Source: Sebastes aleutianus | Taxonomy: Eukaryota > Chordata > Actinopteri > Perciformes > Sebastidae | Reading direction: 5' to 3' | DNA length: 64,000 nucleotides | NCBI GenBank assembly: GCA_916700875.1 | Contig: CAKAKS010000060.1 | Location: 30,401,120 to 30,465,119, forward strand | Part shown: positions 13,009 to 19,305 of the stretch, piece by piece | Numbering within the stretch: position 1 is the first letter of the stretch | Layout of the letters: every line of letters begins with the position of its first letter | Translations under genes and position numbers: made by a program | Notes under the pieces: model-generated | Told to the model about the DNA's origin: nothing | The model's database searches: none | The model's input: the letters and a program-made list of their open reading frames with translations, nothing else

Positions 13009-13741
13009 AGTAATATGGTTTGACTCAGATTATAATTACTATTAGTATTATCACTTTTCTTTTCCTTCATTGGCTATTAATTTGAAAAAGAATGAAAAAA
13101 ATTAATGTAGTCCTCCAAAAAAAAGGGAGGGTGGTGGCGGGCCCAAAAAAAGAAAAAAAGAAAAAGAAGAATACAAAATAAAATAGAATAAAAGAAAAAA
13201 AAGAAAAATAATAATAATAATAATAAAATAAACAAAATAAAATAAAATAAAATAAAATAAAATAAAATAAAATAAAATAAAATAAAATAAAATAAAATAA
13301 AATAAAATAAAATAAAATAAAATAAAATAAAATAAAATAAAATAAAATAAAGGTATATAAGTTGTATTAACATTTAATAACATTGCAAATCTCCCTGCTG
13401 TGGGACTAATAAAGGATGATCAAACATGAAAATTTGATCATTTCAGACAATTCAAGTCAACATTTTGCTCAGACTTAAACCCCAAAAATCAAAAGGATGA
13501 TTAGCAGACATGGTATTTTTTTTTTTAATTGAATGTATAAGAGCAGCTCCTCTGTAGTGTCTGTTTATCTCAGTGTGTTTTTCATCTCCCCCCCCCAACA
13601 GAGCGTCAGAGTTCCCTCGGTCACGCTCCACACGAGGACCCCCAGAGCCACTACGACCTCCCCGTGAACAGCCACATCCCGGGACACTACGACCTGCCGC
13701 CTGTCCGCCGCCCCCCCTCCCCCAGGAGAACAACTCAGTGA
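558..13741 (+). CDS. pear1: PEAR1-like multiple-EGF receptor, 3' part (11 coding exons)
   Basis: Single-pass receptor of the CED-1/Draper/MEGF10-PEAR1 family. In mammals PEAR1 is a platelet and endothelial receptor that is tyrosine-phosphorylated on contact. The eleven exons join in phase to 500 codons including the stop: 558-660, 2430-2582, 2706-2837, 2965-3096, 3656-3778, 4004-4225, 6590-6699, 6920-7046, 8673-8735, 9581-9775, 13602-13741. The first five give laminin-type EGF modules with the C-x-C-x-PGW/PGY pattern. A hydrophobic helix follows (about residues 237-258 of this partial product), then an RRR stop-transfer and a long cytoplasmic tail. The tail carries NPSY, ENPYATI, YMEM and two HYDLP motifs. 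The ending HIPGHYDLPPVRRPPSP fits PEAR1 better than MEGF10 or MEGF11, as does proximity to lmna. The 5' exons are outside the window. Family certain; paralogue assignment strong but made from memory of family sequences. Confidence 0.88.
985..1440. repeat. Degenerate interspersed repeat (ACTTAAGTAAAAGTA family)
   Basis: It contains repeated ACTTAAGTAAAAGTA and AAAAGTACTTATTAT words and ends in CTCAAGTAAAGTACAAG. The same words recur at 4252-4350 and 5186-5240, with short pieces near 62,930 and 63,870. The family is common in teleosts; its class is not determined here. Confidence 0.6.
1443..1764. mobile_element. hAT-type MITE, TGCGATT family, 5'-truncated
   Basis: It matches the copies at 14,397, 22,895 and 60,114 through GATTATTTTGACTGATATTG, AAGATGTTTTCTTAAG and the closing TTGTGCAGCCCTG. 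The right terminus is intact in character. The left one has been lost in AT-rich sequence, so no target-site duplication can be read. Confidence 0.65.
2430..2582 (+). CDS. pear1: pear1 exon b: EGF module
   Basis: This exon has 153 nt, phase 1 to phase 1, between CTCCAG and GTGAGT. It encodes SRCSEPCSEGLWGRHCNQTC, then CVRETGACVCRPGYWG and VTCQN. The cysteine spacing is that of a laminin-type EGF repeat. Confidence 0.93.
2706..2837 (+). CDS. pear1: pear1 exon c: EGF module
   Basis: This exon has 132 nt, phase 1 to phase 1, preceded by TCTCCCAG. It encodes CRAGMYGEQCSMSCPSCGQS and continues to TGECDCLPGHTGPNCDQ. The donor is GTTGGC, a weak 5' splice site compared with its neighbours. Confidence 0.92.
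2965..3096 (+). CDS. pear1: pear1 exon d: EGF module
   Basis: This exon has 132 nt, phase 1 to phase 1, between TTTTACAG and GTGAGT. It encodes VCPAGYYGKQCSDVCVNCAN and continues to HRDGHCECLPGWTATDCS. An N-glycosylation sequon (NNST) is visible. Confidence 0.94.
3097..3655 (+). other. pear1 intron with a small hAT MITE
   Basis: The 559-bp intron contains the 139-bp hAT-type element at 3322-3460. The rest shows no coding or structural signal. It ends in TTTTCCAG. Confidence 0.8.
3322..3460. mobile_element. hAT MITE of the TAATCGATTA palindromic family, internally deleted
   Basis: It runs from TAGGGCTGCAACTAA to TTAAATCGCTGCAGCTTTA. The flanking 8-mers are TAGTCTAA (3314-3321) and CAGTCTAA (3461-3468), matching at 7 of 8 bases. 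The core seen in longer copies (25,119 and 36,001) is mostly missing. Confidence 0.82.
3656..3778 (+). CDS. pear1: pear1 exon e: last EGF module
   Basis: This exon has 123 nt, phase 1 to phase 1, between TTTTCCAG and GTATAG. It encodes CSPGRFGPFCTQTCSCPTNL, then CDRYTGDCVCESEGEDCKQ. It is the membrane-proximal EGF-like module. It is slightly shorter than the preceding ones and lacks their PGW/PGY turn. Confidence 0.92.
4004..4225 (+). CDS. pear1: pear1 exon f: juxtamembrane, transmembrane and start of tail
   Basis: This exon has 222 nt, phase 1 to phase 1, between GTGACAG and GTATGT. It begins DSSETQSGSVMVPLPPGERE and passes into the helix GAIGGIVVLVILVVLLLALL, followed by a YRRRQKDK basic anchor. 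It ends at TVNSEYAVP. The Gly-Ala-Ile-Gly start of the membrane segment and the trailing basic cluster are typical of the MEGF10/PEAR1 family. Confidence 0.94.
4485..4981. mobile_element. hAT MITE with a nested palindrome
   Basis: The termini are CAGGGGTCAGCAACC (4485-4499) and its exact reverse complement GGTTGCTGACCCCTG (4967-4981). The flanks are AGCTAGTC (4477-4484) and AGCTAGCC (4982-4989), an 8-bp target duplication with one mismatch. Inside, about 4631-4820 is a separate inverted repeat: ATTAGGGCCC and GAATAAAGTCAT on one side, GACTTTATTCTC and GGCCCTAAT on the other. There is no transposase open frame. Confidence 0.9.
5606..5765. repeat. TA/TAA-rich low-complexity tract
   Basis: It is made of interleaved (TAA)n, (TA)n and ATAATA runs across about 160 bp. 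Open frames across it read as Tyr/Ile strings and are artefacts. Confidence 0.9.
6590..6699 (+). CDS. pear1: pear1 exon g: cytoplasmic tail with NPSY
   Basis: This exon has 110 nt, entering in phase 1 and leaving in phase 0, between GGCTACAG and GTGAAC. It encodes DVPHSYHHYYSNPSYHTLSQ, then NRPPLPHLPNNHDRTIK. NPSY is an NPxY-type PTB-docking motif, which CED-1-family receptors use for adaptor binding. Confidence 0.93.
6920..7046 (+). CDS. pear1: pear1 exon h: cytoplasmic tail
   Basis: This exon has 127 nt, phase 0 to phase 1, between CCACACAG and GTCCGT. It begins NTNNQLFCSVKNMERERRGL and ends TLPADWKHHEPRKDS. The NNQLF and LPADWKH blocks are shared with the MEGF10/PEAR1 family. Confidence 0.93.
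7047..8672 (+). other. pear1 intron with a direct-repeat pair
   Basis: This 1.6-kb intron contains a TAAA/GATA-rich tract (about 7544-7605). It also has two copies of an AACTAATAGATATCACCATG block, at about 7303-7362 and 7940-8002. No coding was recognised. Confidence 0.7.
8673..8735 (+). CDS. pear1: pear1 exon i: small tail exon
   Basis: This exon has 63 nt, phase 1 to phase 1, between TGTTCACAG and GTAGTT. It encodes GAFGIDRSYSYSASLGKYYN followed by K. The GAFGxDRSY block is characteristic of the family tail. Confidence 0.92.
8846..9418. mobile_element. MITE with long terminal inverted repeats (about 75-80 bp)
   Basis: The left arm (about 8846-8930) reads GACTGTTATCAGGCTATTAA, then ATAGATGTGGGTCAGTAGG and CCTACTACACCTAC. 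The right arm (about 9331-9418) carries the reverse complement, ending in AATAGCCTGATAACAGTC. The interior codes for nothing I recognise. I could not fix a target duplication, so the superfamily is open. Confidence 0.8.
9581..9775 (+). CDS. pear1: pear1 exon j: tyrosine-motif tail
   Basis: This exon has 195 nt, phase 1 to phase 1, between GGTGACAG and GTGAGC. It encodes ELKDAVAVSSSSLNSENPYA, TIKDLPGLP, then ESSYMEMKSAVPRERAYTEI. ENPYATIKD and the YMEM (YxxM, a consensus for the p85 subunit of PI3-kinase) stand out. GC-rich codon use contrasts sharply with the AT-rich introns. Confidence 0.95.
10346..10834. mobile_element. piggyBac-type MITE, TTAA-flanked (AGGACCAGTGTGTA family)
   Basis: TTAA flanks both sides (10,342-10,345 and 10,835-10,838). 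The termini are AGGACCAGTGTGTA on the left and TACACACTGTACCT on the right, near-perfect inverted repeats. Internal words GTTTTCTTTAGTGT and ATAGGGAGCGGGTCCTCTTC are shared with the copy at 14,980. There is no transposase. Confidence 0.88.
11651..11790. mobile_element. Truncated hAT MITE (TAATCGATTA family)
   Basis: It starts TAGAGCTGCAACGG, carries TTGATAATCGATTAATCGG and breaks off after CTGATTCCAGCTTCTTAA. The right half is missing, so there is no readable target duplication. Confidence 0.75.
12960..13008. repeat. TA dinucleotide palindrome
   Basis: (TA)n runs interrupted by TACATA and TGTATA make a self-complementary tract of about 50 bp. Confidence 0.85.
13222..13352. repeat. Pentanucleotide (AAATA)n array
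   Basis: About 24 nearly perfect AAATA units run between 13,230 and 13,350. They are preceded by (ATA)n and an A/G-rich stretch. Open frames read FYFIL-type strings and are artefacts. The tract lies about 250 bp upstream of the last pear1 exon. Confidence 0.95.
13602..13741 (+). CDS. pear1: pear1 last coding exon and stop
   Basis: This exon has 140 nt, entering in phase 1, after CCCCCAACAG. It encodes ERQSSLGHAPHEDPQSHYDL, then NSHIPGHYDLPPVRRPPSPR and RTTQ-stop (TGA 13,739-13,741). The HIPGHYDLPPV block followed by a short basic/proline end is the PEAR1 C-terminus. A longer overlapping frame (13,573-13,842) reading into a His run is not the real one, because it breaks the exon phase. Confidence 0.93.
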
Positions 13742-13747
13742 CAGTCC

Positions 13748-13796
13748 TCCCCCACCACCACCAACACCACCACCACCACCACCACCACCACCCTCC
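13748..13796. repeat. (CAC)n microsatellite in pear1 3' UTR
   Basis: About 14 CAC/CAA-type triplets start 6 nt after the stop codon. It would read poly-His in one frame, but that frame is not continuous with the coding exon. Confidence 0.9.
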
Positions 13797-14396
13797 TCAC
13801 TCTGGGGATGATTTCAGGCCTGTGCTCATAAAGAAAGAGTAAACTTTGATGCTCTTCTCTGACAATCAGAGCTGCAGACCACCCACAGCCCAGCAGCGCC
13901 TAGGTGTCTGTCCCACTGAGGATCTTTTGTTTACTGTGGATGCCCCCCCCACTGTCGACTCAACACTGCCCCTCTGTGGGCTAAAGTGGTACTCGCTTCA
14001 CCGTGACAGACCTGTCATCCAGACTGGGGAGCCAGAGGGCTGCGGGGAGGAAGGCTGGACTGTGGCGACGCCAGTGGGGCTTCAGCTGCATTCACCTCCC
14101 ACGGGAAAAACAGGCCAGAAGACTTCACGGTTAAAAGCAGCGACTTAGGAATGTTTTTAACTCATTTAAACATGCTGGAATTGAAGTTTCCCACACATTT
14201 TGCTGGTGTTCATGTTCAAAAGGCCCCTTTTAACGGAATTTCTTCTAATTTTATCATCAAAAATTATGCATGATCTTATTGTTTGGTTAAATTTGTTTAT
14301 ATTACATTTACAAAAATCCAAACTTTTTTTTAACAGGCAGCTTAAACTCATCACAGCTGGACTTCCTCTTCTCATTTCTTTATTTTGTTTTAAGGT

Positions 14397-14735
14397 TGCA
14401 CAATGAATCGAAATTTGATTGACATCGCAATACGGCCTACTGCAATTTTCAAATCACAGGAGACGCAATATCTTTTAAAGGTGAAATATGTGTCAAAATG
14501 AAATATTGTGGTGCTGCAGAGATGTCCAAACTTACACATCATATTTATATCATATTTTACAGGCTTAAGAAAACATCTTTGTTTGGTGCAGATCCCTGCA
14601 AAAATCACACCATAATCATTTTAAGATATTTTTCAATGATTGCAAATCATAACTAAAATCACAAATCATATCGCAATTACAATATCAGTCAAAATAATCA
14701 CAATTGCATATTTTTTTCATAATATTGCAGCTCTA
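14397..14735. mobile_element. hAT-type MITE fragment (TGCGATT family, reverse orientation)
   Basis: It begins TTGCACAATGAATCG and contains ACAGGCTTAAGAAAACATC and CATATCGCAATTACAATATC. It ends TTGCAGCTCTA. It is the reverse complement of the copies at 1443 and 22,895. Confidence 0.75.
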
Positions 14736-14979
14736 TTTTGTGCCTCCTCGTCTCCTCTGTCCTCCTCCCTGTGACCCAGAAATCAGTCTCAGCGCACCAT
14801 CGTCAAGGACGTCTTAATTCCTAAAATGCATCTCGAGGAGAGTGGAGGCTTTCCGGAGGAGCTATATGAGCGAGGATGCACGGGAGTATCCTTTGTGGAA
14901 GTCTTTGAGGCACCTGTGACGTATTAAAACAGGCACGACACTTTCTTGTCACATTATGCCGCGTTGTGAACTGAATTAA

Positions 14980-15296
14980 AGGACCAGTGTGTAACATTTA
15001 GGGAGGATCTATTGCCAGGAATGCAATATAATATTAATAAGTATGTTTTCTTTAGTGTTTAATCACCTGAAAATAAGAATCGTTGTGTTTTTGTTGGCTT
15101 AGAATGAGGTGTTTATATCTACATAGGGAGCGGGTCCTCTTCACGTTGCTCTGTCATGTTTCTACAGTAGCCTAGAACGGATAAACCAAACTCTGTTAAC
15201 TTTTCCTGCTTGTGCCGGAGTCGATAACGTTACTCGCTCCCGATGCCGCCGCTCTCTCTCTCTCCGCTAAATACCGCCAGATCCTACACACTTCCT
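14980..15296. mobile_element. piggyBac-type MITE, TTAA-flanked, in pear1 3' UTR
   Basis: It is flanked by TTAA at 14,976-14,979 and 15,297-15,300. The left end is AGGACCAGTGTGTA and the right end CTACACACTTCCT. It is an internally shortened copy (317 bp) of the element at 10,346. Confidence 0.87.
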
Positions 15297-16180
15297 TTAA
15301 AATGACGGCTCTGAGGCAAGAATGTCTTATTTTGTTAAATACCTCGACTCCTCTCTCTCCTCACCTCCTCCGCTCACATCTCAGGTGGGAGGGACTAAGA
15401 CGTGAGGAGAGGAGGCGAGGAAAGGAATCAAGGATGTAAAAACTAAGAAATGAGAAGAGCCTCAAATCAACCTCAGAAAAGGAAAGAGACAAAGATCATG
15501 GGACCTTTTTAAAGATGTCCTCCGATACGTAAGAGTTTGTTTTGTACAGCAAAAAAAAAAGTCGTGCCAGACTTTGGTCTGAGACAATAATTCATATCAG
15601 TATTCTCCAACAATGACACACACGTCCCATTGGTTTAAACAAACGTGGCTCATTTATTGCTGCTGTCAGATGACAACTTTGTAAATATAAAAATGAATAT
15701 ATTGTTGCTTCACAGTAAAGCCCTATTTTAAGGTGTTTAAGGAGCTTGTGACCAAAGATCACACACGTTAGACACTAATAGATACATAATTATGTTGTGA
15801 ATAATAATAATAAGCCATCATCAAACGGGGGAATAACAAGCCAAATCAAAGCAGCGTTATGAATGTCAAAGCAGTGTCCTACAGCGACGTTTGTCTTTGC
15901 GTGGTATTTAAAGGGCCGGTTCACCCAAAATACCCCCCAAAAAGGATCTCACTTAAAAGAGTACTTAGACTTAAACTGTTTTAAATTGTTTTTTGTAAAC
16001 CAAAGTCTTGTGTTATAATTTTAGAAATGCTATAATGTTTTGTATCATAATAAGAAACCCTGTGTACCAGAGAGAATGTACATGTGCTTTAAATGCTATA
16101 GTTTTGGGTAGAGCTTCAGCTTGTTAACATATGGACATATATTTTTGAATGTAACCATGGGAACATGTGTATATAATGTA

Positions 16181-16186
16181 AATAAA
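16181..16186 (+). terminator. pear1: Candidate pear1 polyadenylation signal
   Basis: A canonical AATAAA sits in ATGTAAATAAAAATGG, followed within 50 bp by T-rich sequence. It is the first canonical hexamer with plausible context downstream of the stop that lies before the lmna tail. Confidence 0.6.
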
Positions 16187-16205
16187 AATGGCTGCACTTT
16201 TCACC

Positions 16206-18440
16206 AGTGGTTTTGAATGACAATTCTATATCAATGAAATAACAACAACAGTCAGTCACTGGGAAAAAAAAAGAAGAATTTTACTCAGCATTATTTTAGA
16301 AAAGCAAAAAAACATTCATTACATCGACTGAATGGCTTTTCCATAATGTTAACAGCATCGTTATGATGGACACAAATCCTACATCAATCAAATTACAACT
16401 TTGGCATTAAAGGCATCACAATAAGAAATCCCTTTCAATAACATTTTATATCCTCGATTCCTTCAATCATGACTTTAACAGGGAGGGGTCAGGATCTCAC
16501 AAAGGCCTTTCTAGGCACATAGAGCACATCTGTGGTTTCAATTTAACTTGAACTAACATTGCATATACATGTTAAAGAGCAGCTGTCTGTTTCTTAAAGG
16601 GGACATATCATGACAAAGTCACTTTTTCAGTGCTTGGTCTCATACATTAGGGTCATCTGGAGTGTCTACCAACCCACAAACTGTGATTATGACGACCCAG
16701 TCAGTTTTATGTGATTCAACAAGCCGTTCAGATCTGGCTCCCCTTCCTACGTCACATGCAGGCTCATTAGAATATACCGCCCCCCCCATCTGAAGTATCT
16801 TCACCATGGATGTATTATATCTGGATACCGGACCCCAGGATGGCGCCTATTCAGTCCAATGGGAAGTTTCTAGCTTCTAGCTACTGAATATGCGCAGTAG
16901 TGTTTCTACTGCTCGGCCCACAGCCTTGACATTGTGATGACGTCACCGATTTTGAAAATCGCTTTTCTCGGCTCAAGGAAAGTTTTACAAATATAAAACA
17001 TTCATGGTTCAAAAATTCATAATAGGCAGAGTCATAATTGACCTTGTTTTGACGTCTCTTTCACAATGGTGGTCAATGTGGAAAATGCCTTTTTGGGCTG
17101 CAGTGTCCACTGGAATAAAATTGGAAGCAAGGCTGAGCAACGGCACCGTATCCAGGTCTTATTTTACATCCATGATCTCCACCCACAGCTTGAGAACTAT
17201 ACCTTTGCAAAGGTGCACCATATTTTATATTTACTCTAAATCAGAGCAGACTGGGCTTTTTCAGAAGGGGGTCTTAAAGAGACGGATGCTAAAACGAAGC
17301 GTTTCAGACAGAGGGTGAATATTCAGACGGACAGTATGAGAAAAATAATGTGTATTTTAGCATGTAAACATGTTCTAGTAGAAACCTAAAATACAAGTAT
17401 GGACCTGAAAATGAGCATGATATGTCCCCTTTAAGTCAACACTAAAACAAGAAGAAGTTTCTTTCTGGTTTACAATCCGTCTGACAGGCCTCTGAAACAC
17501 CCTGACCACAACTTTTAAATGACCTGTTTCTGTTGCATATATTTCACACAGTCATCATGTCTCATATTTGCATGCACAAATGAGATAAATACTACGTCTT
17601 TGTTAATTATAAATCAGCGTTATCTTTGGAGCTGGCCATTTCTTTAACCAACGATTGTCATGGACTTTTTAAGGCACTTTGGGGATCATAGTGTCAAAAT
17701 CTACTAAAGGCAACAAAAAATTCTAATGTAGCACAAATACCATCTAATAAGAACAATACAAAAAAAAGAAAATATCAAAAGCTATCAAGTATTTTCCGTA
17801 AATGTTTTGATATGCTTTTCACTGGAGTATAAATGACTTAAGCTGCCAGACTACAGTACAAATCTACCTGCTGCTGTGCATATTTGGTGAGGCCCGTAAT
17901 AAAAGCAGCGCATGAAGCCAAAGTCACAAAGTATAGAAACCCCACAACCCCACTCAGATCCCAAAACCACGCCTGGGGATTTGCAAAGCCGGTAAGCTTA
18001 AGAGGAAAAGGAAAAGCCCATATGACCAGTTTATAGGAGCAAATCAGACAGATGACAGTCACAAGACTGCATAAAGAACAGTGATTGTTGTTCTGTCCAC
18101 TGAAGGCACATTTGTATTTCGTAAAAAAATCTTGTTAAAATGTTTCCCAAAAAGCTACTATTAGAATAATGTCAATTTGGTTGAATAAGCTGTAAAATCC
18201 TACAAATATATACTGTATATACTGCACCAGTAAAGACTCAACACATAGCACCTATTCCTGATATTTCCCCAAAAAATCCTACATTTTTCTATCATCATGA
18301 CAAAACATCTTTGGAGTTACTTAATAAAGCAACGTGTCTTAAACTGAGATACACATTTAGAGCTGAGTACATTCGACTTATCCAGCAAACAAGAACTCCT
18401 TATTTCTACACACCTTCAAAAGCATAACCAAATACATCTC
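16206..18440. other. Interval between convergent pear1 and lmna
   Basis: It contains the piggyBac-type MITE at 16,598-17,430. The remainder (16,206-16,593 and 17,435-18,440) is unique-looking and A/T-rich, with no gene I can support. A 74-codon hydrophobic open frame on the - strand (17,838-18,062) lacks coding-like base use. Confidence 0.6.
16598..17430. mobile_element. piggyBac-type MITE with perfect 15-bp inverted ends and TTAA
   Basis: The left terminus AGGGGACATATCATG (16,598-16,612) and the right terminus CATGATATGTCCCCT (17,416-17,430) are exact reverse complements. TTAA lies immediately outside each (16,594-16,597 and 17,431-17,434), the hallmark of piggyBac insertion. At 833 bp with no transposase it is non-autonomous. 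The frame at 17,004-17,318 falls inside it and is not a gene. Confidence 0.93.
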
Positions 18441-18469
18441 TCTGGGGGCCATCTCTCTGCAGAGAAACA

Positions 18470-18475
18470 TTTATT
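18470..18475 (-). terminator. lmna: Candidate lmna polyadenylation signal
   Basis: TTTATT on the + strand gives AATAAA on the lmna strand about 795 nt past the stop. It is the first canonical hexamer met after the stop codon. Confidence 0.45.
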
Positions 18476-18966
18476 CGTCTCAAATGATTATTTTCTCTGT
18501 GTGCACCGTAGCAGCCCAACCGTATGATCTAAATCCACATAGAAAACGCACTACGACATGTTTGTCTAAGGCTAAAAGGTGAAAAAAACAACCTGCTGAA
18601 CACCCTGAGCTTTCAGTACTTTGGCTTTCTTTGGAGACTTTTCCAACATAGTTTATCAAAACAAAAACAAAAAGCTATATATTTTCTCTGTAGCATATAA
18701 AGATAGCACAATACTGTTCCAAAAATAACCCCCGAGGACATTTAAATTGTAAACATCAACAACACCTTAAATAAAGATTTGATCAATTTGATGGGTGATA
18801 AACATGATTAACAAACCCGACAGGACTCGGTCTCCCTGTCGTCTGTGTGGCTGCAGAGACGGATTCCTGACAGGGTTCACTAGCTGTGCGTGTTGAGTGT
18901 TGACAGCATGGCCATTAAATGTGAAACCCCGGCTCGGATCGAAGCCCGAGCACTGGTCAATGGAGC

Positions 18967-18994
18967 TGTGTGTGTGTGTGCGTGTGTGTGTGTG
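18967..18994. repeat. GT/CA microsatellite in lmna 3' UTR
   Basis: A (TG)n tract with one CG interruption. On the lmna sense strand it is (CA)n. Confidence 0.85.
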
Positions 18995-19269
18995 AGAACG
19001 TGCAAGAAGAGCAGGACAAGCATTAAGCACAGCACACATGCAATAACATAACTTGAATATACAAACTCAGAATATGAGAATCCTGTGCCCTTTGCCCAAA
19101 AACCTCGAAGCGATTCTAACCTGCAGATTAATCTGAGTACAAAAAATAAGATCATATATATATATAAAAAAAAATAATAAAGACAAATAACCCAACGGTA
19201 GAAAACTGTTATTCTCCTCCTTAGTGGGCTGCAGGAGGTGCTGGGTTCAGGTGAGGTGCGCTCTGGTTT

Positions 19270-19305
19270 TTACATGACGGAGCAGTTCTCCGGCTTGGCA
19301 CGGCC
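19270..19305 (-). CDS. lmna: lmna exon 12: CaaX-encoding exon
   Basis: This exon has 36 nt after the acceptor CTTCAG. It encodes GRAKPENCSVM-stop (residues 662-672). Cys669 is the predicted farnesylation site. Human has SPQNCSIM in the same exon. Confidence 0.95.
   Translation of the reverse strand, partial: GRAKPENCSVM

Larger units (their letters stand above)
9776..13601 (+). other. Last pear1 intron (3.8 kb) with MITEs and microsatellites
   Basis: It contains a TTAA-flanked MITE (10,346-10,834), a truncated hAT copy (11,651 to about 11,790), a TA palindrome (about 12,960-13,008) and a pentanucleotide array (13,222-13,352). About 11,800-12,900 is unique-looking and contains nothing I can support. 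It ends CCCCCCCAACAG. Confidence 0.8.
13742..16205 (+). other. pear1: pear1 3' UTR (probable extent)
   Basis: It runs from the TGA stop to just past the AATAAA at 16,181. It contains a (CAC)n tract, a hAT-type MITE fragment (14,397-14,735) and a piggyBac-type MITE (14,980-15,296). About 15,310-16,170 has no further feature. The end is inferred only from the polyadenylation signal. Confidence 0.6.
18441..19269 (-). other. lmna: lmna 3' UTR (probable extent)
   Basis: It lies between the lamin stop codon (19,270-19,272) and a candidate AATAAA on the - strand (18,470-18,475). It carries a GT/CA microsatellite (18,967-18,994) and a short TA run near 19,155. The length of about 0.8 kb is inferred. 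Confidence 0.5.

Noticed and set aside
13573..13842. An 89-codon + strand frame with a poly-His run over the end of pear1
   Set aside because: It uses the wrong frame for exon 13,602. The correct frame gives the HIPGHYDLPPV terminus and stops before the CAC repeat.
17004..17318. A 104-codon + strand frame
   Set aside because: It lies wholly inside the TTAA-flanked MITE at 16,598-17,430 and has no transposase features.
17838..18062. A 74-codon hydrophobic frame on the - strand between the two genes, resembling the end of a membrane protein
   Set aside because: No clear acceptor and donor pair, no GC bias at third positions like lmna or pear1, and no family match I recognise. Hydrophobic frames are common by chance in T-rich DNA.
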